Shown piece after piece: positions 23,037 to 36,600 of a DNA stretch of 64,000 nucleotides. The stretch comes from Rheum nobile (lineage: Eukaryota; Streptophyta; Magnoliopsida; Caryophyllales; Polygonaceae), in assembly GCA_027886185.1 (NCBI GenBank), contig WOAB01000127.1, forward strand, positions 3,224,001-3,288,000. Reading direction: 5' to 3'. How positions within the stretch are numbered: position 1 is the stretch's first letter; each line of letters begins with the position of its first letter. The position numbers and the translations under genes are program-made. The notes under the pieces are model-generated. The model was given only the letters and a program-made list of their open reading frames with translations. It did no database searches and had not been told where the DNA came from.

Positions 23037-24993
23037 GCATCTGTATTCTGAATCCATTTTGGGTTTGTCATATTCTCTTTCATTGTAGCTTTATTGATAA
23101 ATTTAAGTAGTTTTAATCCCTATTAACAAACTCAAAAAGAAAAAAAAGTAAATTTAAATAAAAACATCACCCAAAACATTGTTATAATGTCATATTTGTG
23201 TCAAAAGTAAATTAATAAGGGGTACGTGAAAAAGAGCCGGTGAGAACTTAAAGGGTTACATTATACTTTTTTTTTTATGGATTTTTGTAATGTCTATCAT
23301 GGACATATTATACAAATCTCATATTTAGTAATAATTTTTTTTAGTCATTAATTTATTTATTTTTTTTTATGGGTTCACCCCTTCTACTTTAAAAAATATG
23401 TTTAAAAAAGTTTCCAAGTTTAAACCCTTAATATGTGTCTATGGATAAACATTATACCAACCGTTTTTTTATTTCAAATTTTGTTACGATTTTTTATTCT
23501 TACAAACCATCCAATGTGAATGGTCTTAGATCGATCTGGATTTGACTAGTCCGAGTCCTTCCCAAGTTTTCATTGCTTAAAATATACTCCCTCTAAGTTT
23601 AATTACTTGTACTTTTAGACAATTTATTACATACATGCAAATTTTTGTCTTGGATTTAATAAAACTGACTTTCTTTTTGTTTCCATTCATTGATTGTAAA
23701 GAGTAGTGAGTTATTACATGTAAACTAGTTATATGTGCACGGGTCTATGACATCTTTAATTTTAGATTTTTTTATATAATTAAATTAGTTGATATTTTTA
23801 TATATTAGTGTACTTTGTAAAATTCATATAATCGCGTTTATCGTAATTTACGATAAGTTTGTAAATAGTCAAATAATATATATATATATGAGGTATTATA
23901 TTATACTTTACTATTTACTATGTTTATTAATGTTAAATGAATTGAAACAAAATCACTTTTTGATCTTTATAACAAAAAGTTGTATAATTCTATCTCATAT
24001 CAAAGTGTTATATAGAAGTTGCTTAAACATCAAGTATTTAGATGTTCTTTCAAATATTATTTAAAGAATCAATGTACTTTTAATCTTTTATCATGCTTTT
24101 AGAATATTTTATTCAATTTTTAATTCTTATTTATATTTATGATTAGTTTGGTTGATCTTTTAGATATATTGATATACTTGTATAAAATATGTATAGTCAA
24201 TATATTATCACATCACAAAAAATGTATATTTTATCTCATATTTAATTACTAAGTTAGTATTTTATATATTTAGGTATCATTTCAAGTATTATTCAAAAGT
24301 TATTTTAAAGAATTAATATATGTATTGTTATTATATTTAATTTTTATACATTCTCAACTGACATATATGAAATATATATATACAAAATTTTGTGAAATAG
24401 TTGATTATGAAGGAGTTGTTGACATTATTTTAAGACATTGTGAAAAAAACAACAAATATGTGCAATTTATGATATCTGACATGTAAAAAAAAATTATGTA
24501 TATATACAATAAAATTATAACACCTTATTATAAGTTGAAATTGCTTATTTATTTATGTTTATATTTGTATGTTCTTATTCATGAATTCTAATATCAATTT
24601 TGAGCACTTATTAATTAAACACTAAATTTACATTAGCACAATCCTAAAAACTAAATTATGAACAAAATCCTAAAAATTAAATTATAAAAAATTATATATT
24701 TTAAATTATTCTAATTTGTTCATTTATTTATCTTTAGATCATTTTATAAAATATATTATATCTGAATATAACAAATAACAGTTTATTGAATTTACATTTG
24801 TTTAATCTCTTCATTTTTAATTTATGGGATTTTAAAATTTGCTTGATATGTCAACTTTTTAACAATAAAGGAAATTGTGTACAAGAAAAGACATTTAGTA
24901 GATATCATTTATTGGAGAATATGTCAACTTTTCTTGTTAGATAGATTATTATAGATATAGATATAGATAATGATGTTAGGAAGATTCAAAATA
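23037..24993. other. AT-rich spacer, no gene seen
   Basis: Nearly 2 kb with very low GC content and only short frames. A lone MITE-like left end (ATACTCCCTCT, ~23582) has no partner. Short TA runs at ~23878-23889. Confidence 0.4.
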
Positions 24994-25246
24994 CTACATC
25001 TGTTTCACAATATTCAGTCTTTTTAGCTATGATTCTTGATTTATACTATTTGTTTTTTTATATGTAATTGATACTCAAATTTTTCTAAAAATACTTAGAT
25101 ATAGTTTCAAAACAATTATTCTGTAACTCCAATTGTTCACATTTTTCAGTAATTACTCATTGAAAAACTCATTTTTGTTCTATCTCTAACTTGTCTTAAA
25201 AAATGTGAAATGAGAAAAAAACCTAAATTTTGTGAAACAGATGGAT
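24994..25246. mobile_element. Stowaway-like MITE (degenerate ends)
   Basis: 253 bp flanked by TA. The left end CTACATCTGTTTCACAA and the reversed right end ATCCATCTGTTTCACAA are inverted repeats. No coding capacity. Confidence 0.6.
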
Positions 25247-25970
25247 TATGTGTTTGTATAGGATTTAAGCTTCTAATATGTAAATATTGGTTGCTGTAAA
25301 TATTCAAATTATATGTTTGAACATCTCACTGAATTAAAAGATAGATTACCTTTCAAAAAAACATTAATAGATAGATTAGATAGTTGAAATATATGTTTGA
25401 TTCGGTTTCATGTATAATTTGTAACTTATATTAACAACATTACAATATAGATAAATATAATTAATGATAGAGGGCTCACTAATGAGAGGTAAAAAGGTTA
25501 TTTGACTCTTATTTTTATTGATGACTTTCTTTATTAAAATTAAAACATAAACACATTTATTGTGGCTATATATCAACTTTTTATGTTAGTATAGATCTTA
25601 ACGAGAGTATATTATTGGCCAATAATTAGAGAGAACAATAAATATGTGATAATTGTATGCTTTCCATGTTGACTGAATATTCAAAGGACGTTCAATGGAG
25701 ATTCATCAATAATCATGCTACATGTTCAAAATGCTTTTGCTTTATGATTGATCAAATGGGCAGCAAAGCCGATTAATCAATCTCCACCCACGAAGGATTG
25801 TACAAAATATTTGGAAGCTTTGTATAATTGCATGCAACTTTATGTTGCTTCTTTTTTGGTTTGATTGATTCATATATACTATATGTTTAAATAATATATT
25901 AATTGCATGATTATTGACGCACGTACGTACGTAAAGTATTGAATAGGCTATGTATAGCTTTAGCTCCATA

Positions 25971-26013
<43 letters not shown>

Positions 26014-26681
26014 TCAAAAATAATAATATATTAATTAGTCAATTATATTACAAAATGTGTAGAATCAAGTGAGCTAAAATGAACCGGGAATAATATAAAT
26101 TTGAATTAATTAATCATAAGTTTTGAGATTCACCTTCTAATATACCATCTCCGTTCATTTACAATTGTAGTTATCTTATTCATAAATAATTGTCCTTTTA
26201 CATATTTTGGCCAAAATATTCCAATTTTATCTATATTTAATCGAGATATACACTAAATTAAGAATATTTTCACTTTCAATGCAAGAAATTAAGTATTGAA
26301 TTGAGGGATTTCTAGCTAATATATTGAAAAAATCCTTAATATGTACGTGTGTCCAACCCTTCATCAAAAGATGTGTTGTGTTTGTCTATGGAGGTCATAG
26401 GTGTGGCTAGCCGAGAAGCTGTCATCGATATTGACAAGCAGGGGGAATTTGTGAAAGGGGAGCTCTCTCTAATCTTAAGGATGCATTTAGCATATGAAAG
26501 GCACTTTGCAGACAAATTCCTAATTTAAGCGGTCATTTATCAACAATACGAGAGTAGTCACAAGAATGAAGTCATTTTGCTGCAAGAGAAAACCGAATGA
26601 TGACAGAGCAAAGTTTGGGTATTATGATCAAGACCTCCAAAGAAAATATGAGATTTTTCAGAACCGACATAACACCAAATT
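25247..26681. other. AT-rich spacer with a TA microsatellite
   Basis: No gene seen. A pure (AT)16 run lies at 25979-26010, preceded by ACGTACGTACGT (~25921-25932). At 26139 an ACCATCTCCGTTCATTTACAA stretch looks like one end of a MITE without a partner. Confidence 0.45.
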
Positions 26682-26870
26682 TGTTGGAATATAATTGTCT
26701 CACATCTAAAATTGGGACATAATTTGTCTAGTATATAAGCTTAATGGGCTACTCTTCCTATTGCCAATTGGTTTTAGGATGAAACCTCATTGGGCTTATG
26801 TACTGGGCCTATCTGCACCTATGCGCCCGTGTCCGCACGTCCCCAGTCATTGGGCCCACGGACTTTGACA
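26682..26870. mobile_element. Probable LTR fragment
   Basis: TGTTGGAATATAATTGTC followed by TATATAAGCTTAATGGGC and further GGGC motifs resembles the start of many plant LTRs. Only part is present and no second copy is in the window, so this is tentative. Confidence 0.35.
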
Positions 26871-27365
26871 AAATTTGTGACTAACATAGTCGAGCTAAGA
26901 TCATCACCCTTACAAAAAAATAATAAGGTCATCGACAAAGCTTTCTTGTTGACTTCATAGTATGACTGGTATTTAAAGGATGAGTTATTTACCAGCTTGG
27001 CTAACATCCTAGTAAAAAATTCCATGAATAAAACAAGTAGATATGGGGAGAGGGGTCACCCTGGCGAAGATCTTGTTTTCCCTTAAAGAAATCATATATT
27101 AAGCTCGCCATTGAAAACAACATAATATATATGAAGGAGTTGAAACACAATGCATAATCTAGCTGATCATAACCGGAGGGAATTTTAAGAAATGGAGGAC
27201 AAATTCCAAGAAACCCCACTCGACTAAATCAATAGCTTTCTTCAAATCAATTTTCATTACACATCTCTTTGAGATATTTGGTGGCCATAGTGCTTGAGAT
27301 GTCTTAGCTTAGAAGAGCAAGACGTTATGTCTGATTGAGCGAAAAGGAACAAATGCCACTTGGGA
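26820..27365 (-). pseudogene. LINE (non-LTR) reverse transcriptase fragment
   Basis: Minus-strand blocks fit the L1-type plant LINE reverse transcriptase in order: AFVPFRSIRHNVLLF (~27355), CVMKIDLKKAIDLVEWGFL (~27250), FFKGKQDLRQGDP (~27075), MEFFTRMLAKLVNNSSFKYQ (27025) and a degraded FCKGDDL in place of FADDL (~26905). Frame shifts and stops occur between blocks, and the fragment lacks the endonuclease and the 3' end. This is a dead LINE fragment. Confidence 0.75.
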
Positions 27366-28024
27366 GATATCAATAATATCAAACAACACACATTTAATAT
27401 GGCATTAACAAGGAGTTGGACTAAAGTCCTTGAAAGAAGTTGGCATGTTCAGCTTACGAGCAAAAAAGAGAGTAGTGTGATTGATCTGCTTGAGGATCGG
27501 ATTTTGTTCTTGATGAAGAATTCTTTGACAACTGTAGTGATAACCTAAAGCCATTAATTGTGACCGATGGTCTTATTAGAGCAAATCACAAACAACGCAT
27601 CCTTCATATCAGAATTAGGTGTTACGCATGAAGACATAGACTTGACCGATGTTAAGATGAGGACCATGAGCAACAAGGTTTGGATCAGTGTTAAAGCGTT
27701 TTACAGAAGCATGCGGGGAAAGAAGCAGAAATGGATCACCAAAAAGGATACGGTATATGCGGGGTTGAAAAAGGGGAAACAGTTGGGATGTTGGTGGCGC
27801 TCATTAATGTGACATGGTTTTTTAGAGGAATATTGGGTTGCGAGAGGCGATTTTTTGTTGTGAGAGACGAGTATTATTAGTTGATTAATGTCCAAGTACC
27901 TTGCAATAAGTGTAGTGGGAGGGTAGCCAATCATAAGTGAGTTGTTGGTGCGAATCACCAGAGACCTTGACAAGAATACGGGTGAAGAAGATGCGGTCCT
28001 CGAAGGTAATTACCATATCCATTT
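27366..28024. other. Unassigned sequence between LINE and hAT element
   Basis: Two plus-strand frames (27399-27548; 27567-27812) contain plausible protein sequence (ELGVTHEDIDLTDVKMRTMS) but match no family that I recognise, and a stop separates them. Possibly a captured or decayed exon. Confidence 0.3.
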
Positions 28025-28283
28025 GAATTAATAAGGCTCCAGACCCTGGAGCCTAGTCGCGCCTAGCTATAAAAATGCTCAAAAACGTGTAATTCATGAT
28101 CAAAATGTTATAAAGCCAGTTTATAATGAAATAAAACTAAGTTAAAGCACCATAATGTTATAATATCAAGTCTAAACTAGTAAACAAGTAGGAAAATCAA
28201 GTCTAAATCATTACAAAAAACAATTTTAAAGCATAAAAAGTAGTGAAGTGGGTCAATCAAGGTCTAAATCATCCTCTTCCTCT

Positions 28284-30864
28284 TCATCTTGGTTGAGACA
28301 AAACATCCTCATCATCTCCATTAGCAGAATTATAGTCTTCATCATCTTCCTCTTCTGGTTGTGACATCAATGCTTGTGTTCCCAAGCTAGTGCCTTGTCT
28401 TCCACTCCTACTCCTTCTTGATATGAGGTTAAGTCTTTCTTCATTAGCACCTGTAGCCGTACCAACTTGCCCCCATGTAAGACTCCCGTCTTCTCCAAAC
28501 ACCAAATCATTTTCAGCATCATCTTGGTGTTTTCCTGTCAGCCATTCATTGGATTCATCAATATCATCCAAGCTGATTGGGTCAATTCTGTCACGCATCT
28601 CATATCTCTTAAGCAATGTTTGGTTGTATTTCACATACACCAAATCATTCAAACGTTGTTGATCAAGCCTGTTTCTCTTTTTGGAATGAATCTGCAATGA
28701 TATAATATATCAATATATTAGATTGGCTTATTGACATCATCATATAATAAAATGATATGAAAGAAATATATTTACAGACGTACATGCTCAAAAGTGCTCC
28801 AATTTCTTTCACATCCAGATGCACTACATGTAAGGCCAAGAACTTTGATCATGAATTGTTGCAAGGAAGGTGTTGATGAACCATAGCAACTCCACCAATC
28901 AGCTAACATTAATTAATAGAAACAAAGTGCATTAATACTCATAATTCCAAGAATTATAATCATAAATAATCTAAATTTGCACAAAGAAAAGAAGTTTGTA
29001 TCTGGCGCTTTAGTCTTCCTATGTCTAATTGCCAATTGATTTCCAAACAACCCTTCTACTCGTTTGTAAACAGAGAGCTCATCCATAATCTTGTCTTGTG
29101 TGCTTTTGTCCCTAATCAATTTGTCAATAACCTTATACAAGCCATCTACCACTTATTCACACTGTGCAACATCAGGTTTATCATAGTAGAATTCGGGATT
29201 GAGGAAATATCCAGCTACATGTAGAGGATGGTGAAGTTGACATTCCCATCACTTATCAATTATCTCAAAAATGTGCATGTACTTGCTCTCATTTCCATTG
29301 AATGTTGCAGCTATGGCTTCTTTTGCTCGATCGATGGCCTCATAAATATAACCCATGGTGGATTTCTTCTCCGAATCAACCAATCTTAACAATTTTACCA
29401 ATGGAGCACTCACTTTAAGAGTGTAAAGCACAGTATTCCAAAAACTAACCATCACTATAGTGTTGGCAGCCTTTTTCCATCCAGCTTCTTTGGCATATTT
29501 TATTTTTATCCAATCCGTAGACTGAAATGGCTTCCTCAAATTATCTTGTTGTTGGTGTATTGACGACAACGTGATGAATGACGTCGCCAACCTTGTTTTC
29601 CCTGGCCTTAATAAGTTTTTCTGCTGGGTGAACCGTCTCATCATATTCAGCAAGCTTGTCCTTTGATACATGTAGCTGCACATTTGAATTGCTCTCTTAC
29701 AGTGTCCGATCAGTTGTAGCTACACGACCAATATCCTCAAGCATCAGATCAATGCAATGAGCTGCACACGGTGTCCAATACAAATAGGGATATGTTCCTT
29801 GTAGAAGTTTACCTACAAGACACAAATGTTAAGTTTCATATGTTAGCTCTCAAAAGTCTACAGTAAAGTAAGTAATTAACAAAAATATTAAATTAATAAA
29901 GAATAAGAGCTTTTACCTGCACTCACGAAGTTTGCCCCGTTATATGATATGACTTGAACAACATTTCTTTCACCAACTTTATCAATAACTTTACACAACA
30001 ACTCGTAAAGCTTGAATCCGGTCTTCGAGTAGTTGGATGCATCAACCGACTCGAGGAACATACTTCCTCTTGAACAATTAACTAAGAAGTTAACAAGTGA
30101 CCTTTGGCATCGATCACTCCACCCATCTGACATGATAGAACATCCCGTCTTAACCCATTCCTCTCTATGAACTTTCAACTGGTCATCGGTCCTTTGAACT
30201 TATCTTTTCAATAAAGGAACCCTTACTTCATAAGGAGTTGGCGGCTTCGCTCCAATTCCCGCCCTTGCAATCGAATCACAAGCCTTTTTTAAGTCATCAT
30301 AAGCCAATACCGCAAAGGGAATTCCTGTTTTATAGACAAATCGAGCAATATCTTCACACATCTTTTCTCTTGCCTCCTTTTTGTAGGCTTCATTCAGTGT
30401 AGATTGTCTCCCTGTAGGCAACGTTGGTGCTGATCTCGGCTTTATAAATACATCTATAGGCCCAACTTGCCTTTTTCTAGTTTCACTTGCAAGCGTAGAT
30501 ATTGGCCTTTACCCATTGATCAGACACGGGAGGCTGATCTTCAGTATCATCATCATCAAGGTTAATTGATCTTTCATCATACTCAGACAACAAATTCAAT
30601 TACTCACGTTGACTCTTCTTCTTAGCCATGAACTCTCCAATTTCTTCTCTAACATGATCTGGACACCTATGGCAAACTATGGTGTTTCGAAACCCACCAA
30701 CAATATGTTGTTTCAGCCGATAAATGCCTCATGTGCAAAGCTTTTTTGCAGAAAGTACATGTCACATTGTTCTTGTTTTTCTCATCAGCAAGAAACCCGT
30801 ATTTCCAACCCGGATCAGTTCGATTACTTGGTTGTTTATCTCCCTCAGCAACCATAATATACAC
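28284..30864 (-). pseudogene. hAT transposase (BED finger, DUF659, dimerisation domain)
   Basis: Order on the minus strand: BED finger (DPGWKYGFLADEKNKNNVTC.FC, then RLKQHIVGGFRN in another frame, ~30820-30690); linker QVGPIDVFIKPRSAPTLPTG (~30450); GIPFAVLAYDDLKKACD; then DUF659 GCSIMSDGWSDRCQRSLVNF and FLESVDASNYSKTGFKLYEL (30178-29916). An intron (~29915-29822) follows, then YPYLYWTPCAAHCIDLML. The RNase H-like C part is at 29683-29249. The dimerisation segment is LADWWSCYGSSTPSLQQFM...CERNWSTFEHVR (~28910-28785), and the acidic tail is 28697-28284. Lesions: a frameshift near 30735, an in-frame stop after KKKSQRE (~30601), a stop at KR*VQRT (~30198), and frame changes elsewhere. The gene is inactive. 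Confidence 0.85.
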
Positions 30865-31711
30865 TAAAATAATTTAACATTTGAAACAATAAGAACATAA
30901 CCCACATATTGCATAAAAGTATTGATCTAATACATAAAAGTCTGACATGAATTATTCATTAATAATAAACCTACAAGTTTACTGATAACTGATCTAAACA
31001 ACACAACATAATTTCATTACTGATCTAAACAACACAGCATAATTTCGTTACTGAGCTAAACAATACAACAAAATCTCATCCAAAAAAAACAACAACAACA
31101 CAACATAACATATTATTAAACAAGACATTAAAGTATTAAACATCACAACATCTAGAGGAATTTTCAAAGTGGGAATAAGGTACATTAGAATTATCAAATA
31201 TCTAGCACAATTAACAAATAGTGAAAAAAAAAACACAATAGAAAGCCAGAAACACACCAGCAGAAACAAAAAAGCAAACAGAGAAACATTTACCTGGAGG
31301 AAGAAACGCACCAGCAGCAAGCCGAACCAGAAAGATGAATACAACAGCTAGCCGAACTTGAAGAGGAAGAATCAGGGAAGAACTTGAAGAGGAGGAACGA
31401 AGAACTTGAAGAGAGGAGGAAGTAGGAACCAAGGAAGAGGAAGCGTCTTTGCTTGGGAAATCAGAACATTTTTTCTTGGAAGTGAATAAATTTAAAAAGA
31501 TATAGGGTAAAAGATACTTTAAAAAATAAAAGGAAATCAAATCTTCTATAAAGAATTTTAAAAAATTTAAAAAAGATAACAAAAAGATACTGCTGACATT
31601 CTGGTATTCTGCAGAACCCGGAGGCGCGCGCCTCCGGCGCCTAGGGTGGCGCCCAACCATTTGAGGCACGCCTTAGGTGAGGCGGGCGCCAGTCCTTCCC
31701 AGACGCGCCTA

Positions 31712-31743
31712 GGCGCGCCTTGGCTGCGCAGCCAAGGCGCGCC
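31712..31743. repeat. 32-bp perfect palindrome in hAT subterminal region
   Basis: GGCGCGCCTTGGCTGC followed directly by its exact reverse complement, inside the GC-rich block next to the hAT right end. Confidence 0.85.
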
Positions 31744-31767
31744 TTGGCTGCGCCTTTTCAATCACTG

Positions 31768-32388
31768 TTATGAACCATTGATCAAACCTTGCTAAGCATG
31801 TGGTCCAATAAAAAATGAGCATCGTGATTATAGAAAGTGAGCCAAATCGAAATGTTCTCGTGATAGGATAGTCCAACCTCAATCCAACACTCCAAAGCTT
31901 TAGAATCAATTGGTGCATTCCAAGGAGCATCTAAGGACCCGCACTGAGAATAGAGAGGAGGTCAGATTTGGAGGCAAATATGAACAGAAAGAGCCTAGAA
32001 TCATTAAGGAAGAGCTCCAGGCAAATTTGTGGCTCTAAAAGCAATCTTGCCCCCCAAAGACACACCCACAAGGCTGAGTATCCACAAATCGCTTTGTTAT
32101 GCAACATCGCTTTCATATACATCAATAATACCATGATTGATGCCTTCTACATACTCAAGAAGGAGGTTGGAGTTTTTTTTTTTGGGTGACCACCTGTAGC
32201 CTGTAGGTAGGAAGAAGAGGGCGCGAGGGGATCCCCGCCGAATACATTATTTTTGTGATTTTCTTAACCTTAAATCCTAAATTTAATATTATTTGTACCC
32301 TTTAGACGTTAAGCCATAAATCTTAAATCCTTTATACCCTAAATCTTAATAATATATAAATTAAAACAAAATTAAAAAAATTATGCAT
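31768..32388. other. Unassigned sequence and short telomere-like tract
   Basis: 31780-32160 (minus) looks like decayed coding sequence, with a segment reading WNAPIDSKALECWIEVGLSY. I cannot place it in a family. 32265-32350 holds degenerate CCTAAAT/CCCTAAA units. Confidence 0.3.
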
Positions 32389-32527
32389 AGTGAAACGGGG
32401 ACAGGGGTCCACGACGGGGAGCGGGCCCCAGCGGGGACGGGGGAAGTTTTTGATCCCTGTTCGGGGACTGGGGCCAAAAACGGGGATGGGGAGAGTACTC
32501 CCCGCCCCGAACCCGCCCATCCCTATT
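32389..32527. repeat. GC-rich GGGGAC/CCCCGCCC repeat block
   Basis: GGGGACAGGGG, GCGGGGACGGGGG, ACTCCCCGCCCCGAACCCGC and similar variants over 140 bp, abrupt against AT-rich flanks. Likely the end of a hAT-like non-autonomous element cut by its neighbour. Confidence 0.4.
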
Positions 32528-32533
32528 GGGGGA

Positions 32534-33302
32534 GGTTCAGGTGAGAACCTAATATTAGGTGAGAAATGAGAAAGCACCAAAAGCTTTCCTGCCGGCGCGC
32601 ACTCAGTGAACACGAGGTGTTCATTGTTTTGTTTGTAGATGTTCATTATAGTATAGTGAACATGTGGAATGAAAGTGGTGAACATCTGAATATTCATGGG
32701 CAAAAGTGATGAACAACGGATGTTCACTGTTTTGTTCGTAGATGTTCATCACATTATAGTGAACATTTGGAATGAAAGTGGTGAACATTTATAGACAAAG
32801 TGATGAAGTTCGAAAATATGTTCACAACCCCTCAGTGAACATGAATGTTCATTGTTTTGTTCGTAGATGTTCATCACAGTATAGTGAACATCTGGAATGA
32901 AAGTGGTGAACATTTATGGACAAAGTGGTGAACATCGAAAATTTGTTCACAGCGAATGAAAACGTATTTTTCCAAAAAAAAAGCGCGTATAATACGAGAA
33001 AAAAATCGGATAAAATTGGGGGGAAATACGGATAAAATTCAGCTGGAATAGTGAAATTCTTGTATGAAAGTGGTAAGCATGTATGGGCAAAAGTGATGAA
33101 CATCAAAAATATGTTCACAGCAAGTGAAAAAAGATTTTTTTTCAAACAAATGCAAAAAAATCGGAAAAAATACAGGAAAAATTCGACACGGCCGAATTAT
33201 TCGCCTTTTAATGAAAGTCTAATCTTGGTTGTTCTTTCCCTCAAATCTGACGGCCCACTATCGTTCTCATTTTTTTCCTAAGTAATGGTTCTCATTTGAT
33301 CC
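32534..33302. mobile_element. Non-autonomous TIR element with ~115-bp tandem repeats
   Basis: Terminal inverted repeats: left GGTTCAGGTGAGAACC then ATTAGGTGAGAAATGAGAA; reversed right GGATCAAATGAGAACC then ACTTAGGAAAAAAATGAGAA. The interior carries three to four copies of a ~115-bp unit, each with TGTTCATTGTTTTGTTCGTAG, ATAGTGAACAT and GGAATGAAAGTGGTGAACAT. No coding capacity. A target duplication is not visible because the left flank is another element. Confidence 0.6.
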
Positions 33303-33664
33303 ATTACCCCATTAACTAGTTGATTCTACTAATTATTTGATAATTTAGTTTGGTTAATTAGTTGATTTTAAGTATTGAAAAATATAGTTGGTACAAGTTA
33401 ATTAAAAATAATTCCTAAACGATAAACTTCTTTTTTTTTCATTATTTACATGATTTATAACACCAATCAAAAATATTTTTAACTTCTTTAATAGTACCAA
33501 GAGTTAAACATTCATGTTTTTATATTCTGTTATATAATATAATTACAAATTTTGAATGAATTTTATGTTTACTTTTTACTGATAATAGATTGAACCTATT
33601 TCAAATATTATACCAATGAATATAAAGTTAGTCATGAAAAATGATATTAACCTTATGCCACGAT
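33303..33664. other. AT-rich spacer
   Basis: No gene or repeat structure seen. Confidence 0.4.
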
Positions 33665-36600
33665 TGTAACACCCCTGACTTACGTCCGTAGTGCCACACG
33701 TTAGTGACCTCAGACTGTGAAGTCCAAAGTCACCCCAGGATTTAATCGGAACAATTATGCTTAAATAGATAAATAAATATTAAATAATAAAAGAGTAAAA
33801 AGCGGAAGACTTTTTAAAAGAATTGCTTAACCTTTATTAAATCTTTCCTCGTAAATTGAGGAGATAAGTTTTACAACTCGAAATTACAATACAACGGAAG
33901 ACTTTGTAAATAACTCTAAATACATGACCAATCTATTTAAGTATTACACTTATTTAAGAAGATTAAATTAGTACTATATAACTTTAATAATAATATTACA
34001 TTAAATCACAATCTTCAACTGCAAGCCTTCGTCTTCGATTTGTTATTTCAAGGTTGTCTGAGACCAACCATTGATGTGTCGTATAGGACAAATGACACCT
34101 GGCAACCATGCAAGGAAAATGAAAGGTTTGTCAGTCAAATGAAAGATTGTGCAAGGGTGAAAAACATAATGGTTCTTGTAGTCGTATATAGTCACTACCC
34201 TTGTTTCTCGAATAAAACTCAGTAAACGGTATATGACTACTATACTTCTACTGAAACGAAAGAAAATGCATGCTTCAAGAGAAGACTCCAACGGAAATGA
34301 GTCTTATGGGAAATTAATGAATTTGTTTGGGAACATTTATAATTATCACATAAAATTTTTGAAAACGTCTCATTGAATATATTTTGTTCCTCGACCAACC
34401 TCACCGTTTAATGCAAATCCATATTGGAAAGGGAATTTACTTTATACAAGAGACCGGGTGTGTTCAACATTGTACTTCTCACCCGATGGTATATTAATTA
34501 TGTGTAAAATGGCACTTATCTTATTTAATTCCAAAACGTGCATTTACGTTAAAGCTTTTACTCCACATCAATCTCGAAACGAGATATATCATGGGACGAA
34601 TCCCGAATATTGGCACTAACTAAGTGCATCACCACTTATATTCGAATAAGGGTAGGTCATCCCCAAAAAGTATTAGGGCAATAATCATCCTAATACCAAG
34701 TTATAAAGAAACAGCTAAACTTCGCAAGGTAAATAGTGTTCCTATAATACTCGTGTTAACTAAGCATACAAGTCCACATCAAATCCACACCAAAGTTCAT
34801 CTAGCACCCTACAATAATAATATATATAAATACGAGGGTCGTTGCTAGCAAATATACAACCTAATATATAAGGTTCATTTACACACCAATTTAACATACA
34901 AGTTCCCAAATGAAATTATCAATATTATTTATCCCAACTTAATAGCACAATCGATTCATTGTCAATTAAGATGAATTTGGAATAAATTGCAAGAGCGAAC
35001 TGCCACTTGCCTAGAGATACGAAGAAGTTGAACGGTGTAACGGAGATGGCTGCTTTCGAATAGCAAATTGGCTCTCGGCTTTATTTTTGTTCCAAAAGCG
35101 ATTCCGAGATGTATCCAAATCACACAAAATAAATAAATTATAATAATATAATTTATTCAATAATGAAATTTAAAGGATACAAGTACGGTTTTTAATTGAA
35201 TCTATTTAACTCTAAATAAATCAATTTCAAGGTTTTTCAATAAAACGATTATTTATACGATACTAAAAATCATTAGTCGTATATTCTAAATAATCTTAAC
35301 ATAAATAAATTGATCCAATAATTAATTTATAACCCTACTAATTTCTACCTCAAAATATTATCTAGATGAAGTGTTATAATTTAACAATTCATAATACAAG
35401 ATAATACCCAAAAATTATATTTTTATTTTATTTTAATACAAATAAATTAACTTAGCCTAACATAACTTTTAATTAATCCAGGTTATTGTAATTACTCAAG
35501 ATTAATCAACATTAAAACAAAAAACAAAACCAAAATCGGCCAAAAACCATTACCGGACGTTCGCGCAAGAACACTCACCGGAAAGAGGGGGAATTCGCGT
35601 TCATCGGAGTACCACCGGAGCTGGGGTTAGAGCGCTTTTGAATAGAACTTGGTGGATCTAGGGGTGGCACTAATTGGAAAAACGAAGTAAGAAGGTGGAC
35701 GAATTCTCTTGTTGAACAGTCGCGTCGTCTTCTCTAGGGTTGGTGAGCTTTGGCTTCAAAATTGGATAAATCTAATTGATGGGTGAAGCTTTGTTTATAC
35801 TTTGATATATCTCTAAAAACCCTACAGATTGTTATAAAATTTGGCCCAAAACGATCACGAATCGGATCCGATTTTACCATAAAAACTTGATGGCTCGTTC
35901 GAATATTTTTCTTGCCTTTCAGATAAAATTCTATCTTGTTTGGGGATAATACTTCCTGATTTTAAGGTGTATATGTTAGTCTTGATCTTATCCTAAAAGT
36001 CCATGCTTTAATTTCAAAAAACGAGTTAAAAACACACCTAAAATCTCCAAGGAAGGAAACCTTCGATAAGTGAAGCTAGAGGTTGAAGAAGATGGTCATT
36101 TTTGCCTTATTTATACACGGCCCCTCAGAATTTTGCATTATTTACGCAATTTTACCCAACTTTTTATGTTTTGGCAAAAATGCCCTTATTTTATTTTTCA
36201 AAATTTTCAAAAATTACCCAAACTTATTTATTACTTATACTAAGTTTATTTATACATTTTAACCCAAATTTAAGTTATAGAAAAAATTAAATTAGGCTAG
36301 TTTTAAGCTTAAATCATATTTTCTTATAAACTTAACCATATTTTAATTATCATTCTATTATTTTTATGTTAATACTTTAAGCTTAACAAGATAATTTTAT
36401 TTAAACTTATATTAACATAATTTAAATATTTCATGACCTAAAAAGGTAATCTGCTTAGGTTAAGAATTATTTTATCCTTTCATGGATAAACATTATAATT
36501 CTTATAACCTTTATTATATATCTAAAAATTTCCAAAACCACATTCATAGTTATACTTAATTGTCTATTTTTACTTATACTCTTATAACTCGAGCTGTAAA

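Larger units (their letters stand above)
28025..31767 (-). mobile_element. hAT transposon, degraded
   Basis: The right terminus reads inward from 31767 as CAGTGATTGAAAAGGCGCAG, a hAT-like CA end, followed by a GC-rich subterminal block (31612-31767) of GGCGCGCC/GCCTAGGCGC repeats. The left subterminal block (28030-28070) shows a short remnant with the same GCGCCTAG flavour but no intact terminus. The transposase pseudogene fills the interior. No 8-bp target duplication could be confirmed because the left end is eroded. Confidence 0.6.

Noticed and set aside
25979..26010. (AT)16 run as a regulatory signal
   Set aside because: Ordinary microsatellite in AT-rich spacer.
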